A program made the position numbers and the translations under genes. 64,000 nt of DNA, from contig NW_019091416.1 in NCBI RefSeq assembly GCF_001949145.1, positions 501,406 through 565,405 on the forward strand. Reading direction: 5' to 3'. Of the stretch, positions 25,901 through 34,665 are shown piece by piece (position 1 is the first letter of the stretch; every line of letters starts with the position of its first letter). The DNA comes from Acanthaster planci (taxonomy: Eukaryota > Echinodermata > Asteroidea > Valvatida > Acanthasteridae). The notes under the pieces are model-generated. The model was not told the origin of the DNA, did not search any database, and saw only the letters and a program-made list of their open reading frames with translations.

Positions 25901-26325
25901 AGCTGCTGTACCAGTGGATGGTGGTGGCCGAGGTGGAATTCCTGATCGTCCCACAGGCCCTGGCCGAGGGCCGGCCCATCCAGCGCTACGACTCCACTCT
26001 GCTCAACTCGGGTGTGCCCAATGACAGCTATGTCGAGAAGGACTTCTCCAGCATGAAGCCCATCTTCCAGCTGGCTGACTCAGCCACGCTGGTCGAGGAG
26101 GCCAACAAGCGGGCCCGGAATGACGGGGAAGCCCTCCATGACTGGGTGGATGAGATCCTGGGCCAGCATTGGTCAGTCATGGGCTTCTGCGTGGCCCCAA
26201 CCAATGGTAGCAAACTGGCCGAGTGTCGGCAATTCAAACCTTGCTACAGTCAGTCTTGGAGCACACTATCGCCAGATCCAAAATCAGATCTCAGTTACAT
26301 CAAAGCAGATGGTCGAATTAGGTGA
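4268..26325 (+). CDS. XYLT: Peptide O-xylosyltransferase (protein xylosyltransferase), 9 exons, 5' end incomplete
   Basis: This gene encodes the family 14 glycosyltransferase that moves xylose from UDP-xylose to serine in proteoglycan core proteins, the first step of heparan and chondroitin sulfate synthesis in the Golgi. Nine exons (4268-4925, 5802-5971, 17308-17510, 18042-18122, 21042-21258, 22416-22592, 23602-23841, 24798-25016, 25654-26325) join in phase into 878 residues. The order seen is: a charged, Pro/Glu-rich stem (1-170); a Cys-containing pre-domain (about 180-220); the Branch glycosyltransferase domain from [13 protein letters not shown] (239-251) through [22 protein letters not shown] (404-409) and WCGCSPNDF (485-493); and the C-terminal Xylo_C-type domain ending SPDPKSDL...KADGRIR. 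Human enzymes are 865-959 residues and begin with a signal anchor. No hydrophobic anchor is present here, so an upstream exon is missing. The DWD motif of the human enzyme reads QYD (659-661). The family call is very secure. XYLT1 versus XYLT2 cannot be assigned, because a single ancestral gene is likely. Confidence 0.96.
5802..5971 (+). CDS. XYLT: XYLT exon (start of catalytic domain)
   Basis: The acceptor is cag at 5799-5801 and the donor gtgagt at 5972. A split glycine codon joins it to the previous exon (CPLKG-KPSNE). It encodes [21 protein letters not shown] and FYIHVDS, the first beta strand and nucleotide-sugar side of the Branch domain. The exon ends in phase 0. Confidence 0.95.
6759..6916. 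repeat. 79-bp tandem duplication (2 copies)
   Basis: Copies at 6759-6837 and 6838-6916 differ at only a few bases (for example gcaatatgagactgct versus gcgatatgagactact). It lies inside the long XYLT intron. Confidence 0.9.
10592..10850 (+). repeat. tRNA-derived SINE-like element
   Basis: A perfect T-arm (gttgg, ttcaatt, ccaac at 10667-10683) follows a ggctaaattggcagg A-box-like stretch. Downstream is cctcgggcacgacactttcc and aaatgggtatc, the kind of central region I associate with tRNA-derived SINEs of marine invertebrates. The boundaries are estimated, and the 5' part of the tRNA fold is not clean. Confidence 0.5.
12655..12915. promoter_or_regulatory. Candidate conserved non-coding/enhancer block in XYLT intron
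   Basis: This block is GC-richer than its surroundings and dense in CpG. It carries several taatta-like cores (gattaattc, gtaattgcc, attagttatgatggcc, cttaattacccc) and a ctcgag E-box-like site (aactcgagttc). It has no reading frame. The enhancer idea rests on composition and motif clustering only. Confidence 0.3.
16728..16890. repeat. GACTTG/GACTCG-rich degenerate repeat
   Basis: There are repeated gactcgagtcacttgacttgg, gtgactcgtgactcgac and two identical 20-mers gacttgcaaaaaatgacttg (16835-16854 and 16866-16885). It is a low-complexity satellite-like tract. Confidence 0.7.
17308..17510 (+). CDS. XYLT: XYLT exon (catalytic domain, WGGASLL)
   Basis: The acceptor is catacag ending at 17307. 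The donor gtttgt at 17511 is weaker than the others. The exon encodes [23 protein letters not shown] and [14 protein letters not shown], all diagnostic of the family 14 xylosyltransferases. It ends in phase 2 with a split arginine. GC content and codon use are clearly higher than in the flanking intron. Confidence 0.96.
18042..18122 (+). CDS. XYLT: XYLT exon (81 bp)
   Basis: This short exon sits between an acceptor ending at 18041 and gtaggt at 18123. It encodes [26 protein letters not shown] between two split arginines. It corresponds to the conserved NFLKSHGRD region of the human enzymes and is required to keep the frame. Confidence 0.93.
20536..20964. mobile_element. Non-autonomous element with 15-bp terminal inverted repeats
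   Basis: The ends aaggcccatttacac (20536-20550) and gtgtaaatgggcctt (20950-20964) are perfect inverted copies, 429 bp apart. It has no transposase frame. It sits 77 bp upstream of the XYLT exon at 21042. Confidence 0.65.
21042..21258 (+). CDS. XYLT: XYLT exon (DGGSDW active-site region)
   Basis: The acceptor is cttccag ending at 21041 and the donor gtgtgt at 21259. The exon encodes [35 protein letters not shown] and YTLLPAE. By alignment from the PVRI block (constant offset of 86), Asp408 in DGGSDW corresponds to human XT-I Asp494, which I recall as the proposed catalytic base. It ends in phase 0. Confidence 0.95.
22416..22592 (+). CDS. XYLT: XYLT exon (WCGCSPNDF)
   Basis: The acceptor is ggtag ending at 22415 and the donor gtgaga at 22593; both boundaries are phase 0. 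It encodes [33 protein letters not shown] and [11 protein letters not shown], a near-invariant cysteine-rich block of XYLT proteins. Confidence 0.96.
23602..23841 (+). CDS. XYLT: XYLT exon (start of C-terminal half)
   Basis: The acceptor is ttttcag ending at 23601 and the donor gtaaag at 23842; it is 80 codons in phase 0. It encodes [20 protein letters not shown] and [11 protein letters not shown], matching the linker into the C-terminal xylosyltransferase-specific domain. Confidence 0.95.
24798..25016 (+). CDS. XYLT: XYLT exon (C-terminal domain)
   Basis: The acceptor is ctcacag ending at 24797 and the donor gtgtgt at 25017; it is 73 codons in phase 0. It encodes [28 protein letters not shown] and [10 protein letters not shown]. 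This is the less conserved part of the C-terminal domain, but position, phase and LE-W match the family. Confidence 0.92.
25654..26325 (+). CDS. XYLT: XYLT terminal coding exon
   Basis: The acceptor is ctgcacag ending at 25653; the stop tga is at 26323-26325. It encodes 223 residues: [15 protein letters not shown], then [32 protein letters not shown] and [10 protein letters not shown], and the C terminus [12 protein letters not shown] with KADGRIR. The human DWD motif is replaced by QYD. The open frame extends to 25579 but that part is intron. Confidence 0.96.
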   Translation: MGTQYDLKERVLRNFANIMGPEDSPVVFIKWKPGEQVQVTISWIDPTNHIAGSFDTTVDHDKEETHHSPPFKKPLRPGKWYVKLLYQWMVVAEVEFLIVPQALAEGRPIQRYDSTLLNSGVPNDSYVEKDFSSMKPIFQLADSATLVEEANKRARNDGEALHDWVDEILGQHWSVMGFCVAPTNGSKLAECRQFKPCYSQSWSTLSPDPKSDLSYIKADGRIR

Positions 26326-26447
26326 TAAAAGAAAAAAACCAAAACACATCGGAATGAACTGTTATTGTTTATTGACTTGTCACAAATACCAGTGAAACTG
26401 GTTCCCGAGTAAGTTTCTTGGAATGAGCAATAACAAGAGGAAACCGG

Positions 26448-26453
26448 AATAAA
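26448..26453 (+). promoter_or_regulatory. Candidate polyadenylation signal AATAAA for XYLT
   Basis: A canonical AATAAA lies 122 bp after the XYLT stop. A second one at 27437-27442 would give a 1.1 kb 3' UTR. The sequence alone cannot say which is used. Confidence 0.4.
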
Positions 26454-27436
26454 AATGTTTGGTGTGTAGGAATTGTTTGGTTGGGGTGATATGTGAATAG
26501 TAGATAAACTTCCTTAAAAAATCATTCTAAAGGAACAAAATATGATTTAGTTCTCAGAAAATAGGCAGTGAAAAATACAAGCCTTCATCGCATGTTTTGA
26601 AATTATTTGACAACGTTTAGCACAACGATTTCTTGTGCCACTTGAAATGGTATTGGGAAAAGCCCGCCAGTTTCACAACAATATCAGTACATTCCATGTG
26701 TTATATACAAATGAAATTTAAAAAAAAAACAAAAGCCAAAACGAAACTAAAAGAGAGTATTTATTTTTATACAGTAATTTAACCCTGTGGTTTACTGGTG
26801 CTGTACATATTACAGCTGTTGATGAATAGAATTATAAGTAGTTTCTAGTTTTATATGTTTTGTACATGTATGTCTTAAATATCGCTTTTGTTTAAAACTG
26901 CCCTTTTTTACTAGCTTTCTTGCAAAGATACCATGTCTTGAAACATTGCTTGAAGTGTTGGATACAATTCTTTTCCATGTCAAACCCAGTGCAGGCCTGT
27001 TTATTTTACCTCCTCAAAGTTTCATCAGGACATCTTGAACATTTCTTTTTTTTTTACCGTAGTTGGTGTCCACCTCAGTTCTTATCATTTGGGTTCTGCA
27101 CTGCAGGCTGATTGGTAAGGAGCAGTGTGGTTTTTATGACTCGAAATTCAAGTTAAGAATTTCACTGTTCAAGAAGTTTATTGGTGCTCAGAAATGCTAG
27201 GATGCATTTGTGGATTTGCTGCCTCTGATTTGACAGGCCAGCTTTATGAAAAGAAGTATTTATTGAAAACGATGGCAGTCAACCTTCAAATTGATGGCTA
27301 GTTTTGAAACGTGGAAGGTACATTTATGGTTATACCTTAAATGCACTTTTGATGTAAAATGACTGCTGATTATTAATTTTTATCATTTTCTCTTTCTTAA
27401 GAGACTCCAGCATTATGACTAAGCATCCGTTTAAGT

Positions 27437-27442
27437 AATAAA
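27437..27442 (+). promoter_or_regulatory. Alternative distal polyadenylation signal AATAAA for XYLT
   Basis: This is a canonical hexamer about 1.1 kb past the stop, followed by T- and GT-rich sequence (gtttgtacttattttt, then ttttgtgtgttttg) of the kind that forms a downstream element. Confidence 0.4.
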
Positions 27443-29560
27443 AGGTTTGTACTTATTTTTACGGCATTTTGTGTGTTTTGCTGATGCTGATATTGCTTTA
27501 CCAAAAGCAAGTTGATTTATTTCAAGAGGCTTTTGGAAAAGGGGAGATTGGTATTTGTCAATTGGTGCTGTAAGAAGTTGCCATGAGAGTTTGTTTTTTT
27601 AGCTTGTATCAAAGTTGAATAATTGTAATATTTCTGATTTGATTAAGGTGTTGCAAGAGCGCACGTCAATTGGGTCATTCAAGGTACTTATTTGTTTCAG
27701 TGAAATCAGTTGAAGAGATTTAAGCCACGTTAGCAGCATTGTGGATGCTGTGGGCCTCCTCATCAATGACAAATGAAATGCTGTGTAAAGGATGCAGCAA
27801 TTTCTTTAAAACAAATTGTCCATCTCATGAATTAAAACCACAGCTTTCTGTGAATCATGCATTTCAAATTGATATTGTAAGAAGCATTATGTGAAGCTGC
27901 AGTTTGCACAAAGTGAAATGTCATCTTCTTGGAGATAAATGTCCTCGCTTTTTTTCAGGGTGCAGGACAAGATAGATTAGATAGATTAAGAAAGACAGTA
28001 CCCTGGCGTTTAATCAGGCTTTAGAGAAATGATTGATCATCACTCCTACCCGCCCCCCTTATCCGTGGCAGGGTTAACCACCACGAGATTTGATGAAGGA
28101 AATGCAGATGCTGCAAAGCATTGTGGGTTGCTTACTGCCAAGCTAGCTGTATGTGCATTCCTCGCGTGGGTCGGAGAATTGATCCTGGGTAACTAGCGGA
28201 ACAAAATCCAGCCAGTGCGAGCTTGGAGAAATTAGGTACCACTAGTGTCCTTTGGTGAGGAAGTGGGTAAGTGTTGGTCGTGCTTTATCTTACAAATGCT
28301 ACGTCAGAAATTGTGACAGCCGTCGATATAAGTCAATCGAGAACGGATGTAGCCACTTCCCATAGGGGGGTGTGTGTGTGTTACTAGTGCCGAGCGCAGA
28401 CTCAATCCGTTAGACAGTTTGCTTTCCACTCATGCGCATGCGCTCGTCGTTTATTTGTGAAAGGTTCTGTGCTGCTGTACTTTGGTGACAGGGTGCATGG
28501 AGATTAATCATACCATACGACTGCACATTTTGGTACATGTGTATCAAGTATTATAATGTAAGTTTATCAAGGAAACAAATCTATTCAACAACTTGTAAAT
28601 ACAATTTTTCTGCTTTAATGTAATTAAAGTAATGATCCCAGAAATGTGGAAAGAATGTTGCTGTGATTGTAATGCTTTTTGTACTCTTCCGTAGGCCTAC
28701 TGGAAAAAATCTAGTAACTGAGTTAGGTTCGGACAAGGCAGAACCTTTTTCTGTGATCAGCCGTGGTTTGTTTGTATGTCATTTTCTGTGCTCAAGCTTT
28801 GAAGTTTAAAAACCTTTTAAAAGTTTAACAACAAACGTACTGGAGACGTTGAAGTAAAGGATTTGGCAACTGAGAAGCCTTCTATGAGGAATGCATGCAA
28901 AAGTGCCAGTGTAAGAACATCATTGTTTTCTCGAAAGAACACTTGCGTAATTGCTGGAGGGGGCCTGTGGAAGAGAAGAACTTGCCTTTGCAAGATGGCT
29001 ACTGCGCAAAGCCTCTATTCCGGGCTACTTTACTGGCCTACATCTAGAATGCGCACGACCTGGTGAACGACCCATTTTTTTCCCAAACCAATTGCGTCTT
29101 ACCGTCACGAAGGGACGGGCATGTGGATTTTGAAGAAAAATGCTTTCGAGATATTTGGGAAGAGAAGTTTCTCCTGTTTAAAACTGCTAAAACTACTGCT
29201 TTGCAACAGATGCCTTCACATTCTTTGAAAAGTAACTTTTACTTGAGACTTCAATGAGCATGGGTTTGTCAGAGGAAATTAATTAGTAAAGATGCGTGTT
29301 TATTTGTGAAATCGAAAGTTCACGTTTTCCTACATCTAGGCCCTCCGTTAATTTTTTTCTCCACGCATGGTTACGCACGCGCAGTTGAGGATATAACAAA
29401 GATGCCCGTCGCGAAAACAGAAATGACAGTTGACCTTTCCGTTTTGTCCTACAGGGCAATACGTTTTGTATATGTGGACTAGGGGCAGGTACATGTATTT
29501 TGCGTCGCTTGGTGAAAAACGCAAAATGCAGTTATTGAAATGCCTGCCCCTGGCATCATG

Positions 29561-29873
29561 GGGTGCGTTCGATTAGCTTCCCTGAATACACCAGTGTTAC
29601 ACCAAGGGAAGCCTCAAAAAGAGGCTTATCGAACGCTGCAGGGTGTTTTCCAAGGCATTCTGGGAAAAAGGTCAAGTCCCCGCCTCATTCCATGTACGTC
29701 CATGCTCGAACAGTCCATTTGTGACGTCATTACACTCGGGCAGCCTCCAGAGACCCGCTCGCCAGCTGGGGTAGTGGTGGCTGACACCAGGGCAGGCACG
29801 AACATCACGTGATGGCTAAACGAACGCTCTCGTGTAAGTTTGACTTACACATGTAAGCTAATCGAACGCACCC
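29561..29873. mobile_element. Non-autonomous element with 19-bp terminal inverted repeats
   Basis: The ends gggtgcgttcgattagctt (29561-29579) and aagctaatcgaacgcaccc (29855-29873) are perfect inverted copies. Internal copies of atcgaacgc and aacgaacgct echo the ends. The flanks (gcatcatg and attaatgt) do not form a clear target duplication. There is no transposase frame. Confidence 0.75.
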
Positions 29874-31629
29874 ATTAATGTCATGCAGAAATTAATCACG
29901 TTTTTCTAAGAAAAACGTAAAGCAAGTAAAAATGGATACGTACGACGCTTTCAAGTAAAAGACTGAAAAAAGAAATGGAAAACGTTTTTAACTTTCCCGT
30001 CCCTTCGTTGAAGTATGGAGTTATTTTATAATTTGGTGAAGTACTGTCGGGCTGTTCCTCCTTCTAATGGGTGGCCCAGCTGTCTGCTGTGGGCCTGCTG
30101 TTCCTTCTACAGCTACGTGGGCACCTCCGTCTTCTGTCGTCCCACTCTACCGTCTACTATCGACGCGCTCCGCATTCAACCATGCTTCAACAGTCTGGCC
30201 CACGTCTTTCTACATTATATAGAGGATTATATTACAAAATAAGTCGGGTGTTTATTGGACAGTGGCCATTCAGAGACGGTCCATGTTGAAATAAAGATGC
30301 CCAGCAGCCAGTTAAGCTTGTGACTCTTCACGGACCTCTGACTGTGTTGAAACTCCAGTCAAATATGAATGAAAAACTGTTTAATTAACTCACTGAAGGG
30401 GGAGGGGCATATCCCTGCACTTATCGCAGGGCCTGTAATTGGGTGGGGCTTAATGGACCAACCTATTAATGGCTGATGCCTGATGGTCTCGAAACTGCCC
30501 TCCACCACTTTGAAAATCGTTCCACCGCCGCAGTTTTAACTCCACTCGGTTGGTAACAGGATTCGCTTTTTAATGATTTTCTGCCAAATCCTTTCTAAGA
30601 CTAGTTTGGTGAAAGGTTGACAAGTCTTTTTAATAGTTTGCCTTTGATCAAATGAATCGGTGTCCTTAGGTCATTCTAGCCCTGCTCTTGTTATGCCATA
30701 CTTCCTTGAATATCTAGATTTTTCTTCTTGGATAAGTTTCAGTTGAATTTACAAGAAGTAACTGAATCAACCGAATCCTAGCTGCGGGCACCTCTACTCC
30801 GACTTTCTCTGGGACCACTCACCACTGTCGAACGAAGCCGGACCGATGTTGGTATCGTGACATTTCTTTATGATGCTTTTAGGGTATGGTATAAGTTGAC
30901 GTTGCTTGTATTCATTTGAAAGAGATGTTCAATTTCAATGTTGACTGGATTCCGATTATGAACTTGAAATCAGTTCTGAAAAGCATACAGTCTGCCTGAA
31001 CACACGAGTTCTGTTCACTATTCCCTGCACATTGTATGTTGAAATCGTCACATTCGCAAGTAGTGACCCACCACGCAAACATCTCTCTTTAAAATTATTA
31101 TACGCTCGACACACCCCCTAAAGTCGAAACTACTATTTTGGCTCACTAAATCTTGTGATGAGAAAAACCCAAGCCAAAACGAACAAGTATCGGAACCCCG
31201 CTAGGCCTACTCCAACACAACGACTGAGGAGATCAAATCGCTACGGCCCATAGCCCTGCGCATGTAGCCGGGCGGCCTTCTGGAGGGTAGCCTAAAAAGG
31301 TTCGATAGTAGAGTAAGTAATAATATGCATGTTATTACGTCACAAGAAGCTCATGATTAATACATATTTATCGCGGAAAAGCATAATGCACTAGCAAGCA
31401 ACGTGTTCGTTGTTCATGGCCACAGAGGCAACTTTTGATTCAAGTAAACCCCTGGCCCTAGCTGTTGTTCAGTTATAAACGGGGGGGGGGGAGCCCGGGC
31501 ATACAGCGAGCATCGAAGACATGCGACACCGGAACAGGGGTGTTGGGACTATCTTCGCTCCGAAAAATGTGTACTTGCACTGTCACCCCACTTCTAATGT
31601 ACTGTATGTTTTCGAGTATGAGAAGAGCC

Positions 31630-32220
31630 CTCTGTCTACTGTCGCGCGCGTCACCGTTTTAGCGACAACCGTTACTTTTCACAAGCCTTCTTTCTACTGT
31701 CGCGCCACCACCCCCTACTGTTGCTCCAAAATAGTCATAAGGTCTACATTTGACAATTCCTCTTTCTACTGTCGCGCCACGACTTTTTACTGTAACCCCA
31801 TTTACCAAGTTATCACTTAAACAAGTCCAATTTCTACCATCGCGCCACAACCCTCTACAGTCGCCCCATTAACCGACAATCCTTACTTTTCACAAGTTTT
31901 CTTTCTACTGTCGCGCCAAAATAATCATTTGGCCGACATTTAACAAGTCTTCTTCCTATTGTCGCCCCCTTTAACGATAGCCATCACTTTTAACAAGTCC
32001 ACTTTCTGTTGTCGTGCCACCACCGTCTACTGTCGCTCCATTATCACTTTTAACAAGTCCTCTTTCTACTGTCGCCCCACTTCCTTCTACTGTCGCCCCC
32101 TTAACTGATAGCCATCACTTTTACCAAGTCCTCTCGAACGTACGTGCTGTATGTGAGGACAAGAATATAGCCACGATGACGTCAGGGTCGTGCATATTTA
32201 TTACGCTCTCTACTGTCGAA
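31630..32220. repeat. Degenerate minisatellite built on tctactgtcg
   Basis: About ten units with spacing of roughly 50-70 bp carry ttctactgtcgcgccac, a second cccctactgtcgcccc and cacttttaacaagtcc. Related single motifs occur up to 1.5 kb upstream (for example ctaccgtctactatcg near 30149). Confidence 0.75.
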
Positions 32221-34110
32221 CCTTTTACGCTATCTCTGTAGAGGTCTAGTTCTGTTCCCTTTCAGTACGCACGAGAGAAAAGGTACTCTTGGCGTTCTTG
32301 CGGGTACTGCGAATGACGATAAAGCGTTAAGCAAATACCGTCCACAAAAGATTTTTTAAAAGGCTTTCATAAAAAAAAATTGTCATTGTCAGTACCAATG
32401 TCCAAGTAGGCCTACTAAATGTGCGTAGGCCTATGTGAGAACCCTGGGTTAAACAGTCTGTGCACACCGTCTGCATTTGTGACTTCACTGTTAAGTCTTT
32501 TAGAAGTTGGCGAGCTTGTATTGCGTTTAACCACGGTAATTGGTAAGGTAGCGTTCTTTTGTTTGCCCGTAACGGTCATTATTTCTCTATGGGAAGGAAA
32601 CTGGAATAGAGTGGGGAATGTTAAAACAGAATATTCACATCTGTTTGCGACGAAAAGATCGTGCCGCTTGAAACAGAACAGGTGTACATATATCTAGGTG
32701 AAATTTCATAGCGCTACTTTCAAGTTGAAGCACAGACGCAGACAACACTGAGAGTGGACGAGAATATTATGCCAGCTCTTGGCTTTTGGCTCCGTGCAGA
32801 AGTGACATCCCTAGAATTATCCTTGGGGTGCAAAAATGCGCAGCATTTGACTCCAACTACAATAACCTTGTTTGTCAAATGTAGCCAACTGATGGGAGCA
32901 TTCTCAATTCAAGTTTGGTACTCCCGGTTGCGAGGTTTGGGACAGTTTCCCGCCACTAACCGAGCACATCATGTGCACGCTTTGTACAGTTCTACAGTGT
33001 TATAATTTTACATAGTATAGCGTAGTTGTTTCCGGGGTACTACCGGGGGACGGATTGTCATTGTCAGAGCTGTTTATGAAGAGAGTTGCGACATGAGTGT
33101 CTCAGTTGTCAGAACCTATATTGTGGATTATGTGTCATTGCACATGGAAAATGATCACACAATACATAGTTACATGCTGTACTACACACATAATGAACAA
33201 CCATTTTGGTTCCAAGGTCTAAAAGTTGGCGCTACTCTCTCTGTATACAGCTCTGGTCATGGTTAAGCCCCGCCCACAGTTTCTGATAGTCCAGCATAAC
33301 CAATCCCGTCCCCGTCCCTCCTTCATCCACATGCAGATTGGAAGCAACAACAAAAATCATGTGTCGTTGTGTGGCCACACTGTTTTATCCCATCCAACGT
33401 TTTTACCGGCCTTTCGTCATTTTGTTCTGCTGATTATAATTCGACCCTGATTGTAAAGGGTCCGTGATATAAATTTTTACATTGGAGAATGTAAGCTGAC
33501 TATCTGATTAATTTCTTTTTGGCAACTTTCATCCCAAACTGCCCTCAGTGCAAAAAGGGTAAACAATTTTATGTGTTATTCCTGACAAATGAGGGCGCCC
33601 TTGCCGCGAAGTCATGATGACAGGCTAGGAAGACACGACATGCATTCATTTGGGGGATTTTCCATTCAAATAGTGAACTCAGAATTTGCTCACTGAAAAC
33701 AGTTCTGAGAAAATTTGTTCGGTCATTTACTATCATGGACTGAAACAGCAACGGAGCTTTTAAGTAAATAAAATTTATCACAGCTGAACATCCAAATTTG
33801 GGGAAAACTGTGATGCAGAATTATCTGTAAAACGGAGATTTCTACATCGATTAATGTTACATTTTTGCTCCCAGATAATGTAGGTTGTCTACAAAAGAAA
33901 AAAATTGTGTTAGATGGGACACAAAGGATTATTTACAAGAACTACAGTAACATTTGGATTGCACAGGGCCTTCAATACCACATGCAATCCCAATCTCTCT
34001 CTATCTCTACATGTATATGAATTATGTTCCAGTACATTTTGGTACATCTCTTTTTTTTTCAATTTTTTTTTATTTCAAAACACCTCCAGGAACTCTTTAT
34101 CTCAAACTAG

Positions 34111-34665
34111 ATGGAGAGAGGACCTCATTTAAATTCAGAAGGACAGGAATTTCCGAGAGAGGAGCAGGAGGAAGACGACAACCTTAACGAAGGAAATGAT
34201 GTCGGAACTGATCTAATCGCCGAGCCAAAAGCTCGCTCAGCGGTCCCTCCCTCATCAGATGCGTCATCCAGCGGGGACAGCGTTGATGAGGATGTGCCTT
34301 ATACTTGCTGCTGTCTGTGGACGCCAAAATGGGCTCAGCGGTTGGCCTCCCCGCTGTTCTTCCTCCTCGGTGTCTGCTTGGTGGTCTTCGGCGACGCAGT
34401 ATCCATGGGAGTTTTCACCGGCACAATCACGTCCATCGAGACCCGCTACGGTCTCACGGCGGCAGACCTCGGTATCCTGGTCACAGCCTACAGCGCCGGC
34501 AACATGGTGGCCCTGCCGTTCATGGCGTATTTCGGCGGGCGTCGTCGTGCCAGCCGGCCCCGGTGGATCGCCTCGGGGACCGTGGTGATCGCCGTTGGTA
34601 CCATAGTGAATGCCTTGCCCCAGTTCATATTCGGCAAATACGACGCTGTCCTCTCAAGTGACCAG
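34111..34665 (+). CDS. SLCO: SLCO exon 1 (N terminus, TM1-3)
   Basis: The ATG is at 34111 and the donor gtggag at 34666 (phase 0, 185 codons). It encodes an acidic cytoplasmic tail, then LASPLFFLLGVCLVVFGDA (TM1), GLTAADLGILVTAYSAGNMV (TM2) and WIASGTVVIAVGTIVNALPQF (TM3). The last pattern (G-GT---A-PQF) is typical of OATPs. Confidence 0.9.

Larger units (their letters stand above)
26326..34110. other. Intergenic region between XYLT and the SLCO gene
   Basis: No coding exon was recognised. The left part (to about 27.5 kb) is AT-rich and probably XYLT 3' UTR. Other visible items are a perfect NRF1-type palindrome at 28433-28443, a CAAGATGGC (YY1-type) site at 28991-28999, the inverted-repeat element 29561-29873, the minisatellite 31630-32220 and a perfect CRE (tgacgtca) at 32177-32184. 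Promoter or untranslated first exons of the SLCO gene may lie here. Confidence 0.5.

Noticed and set aside
29540-29812. 90-codon + frame overlapping the TIR element at 29561
   Set aside because: It begins outside and runs through the inverted repeat. It shows no transposase features, so it is a chance frame.
31630-32220. CRISPR-like appearance of the repeated tctactgtcg array
   Set aside because: The repeats are degenerate and unevenly spaced, and the spacers are themselves repeated. The locus is animal DNA. A minisatellite explains it.
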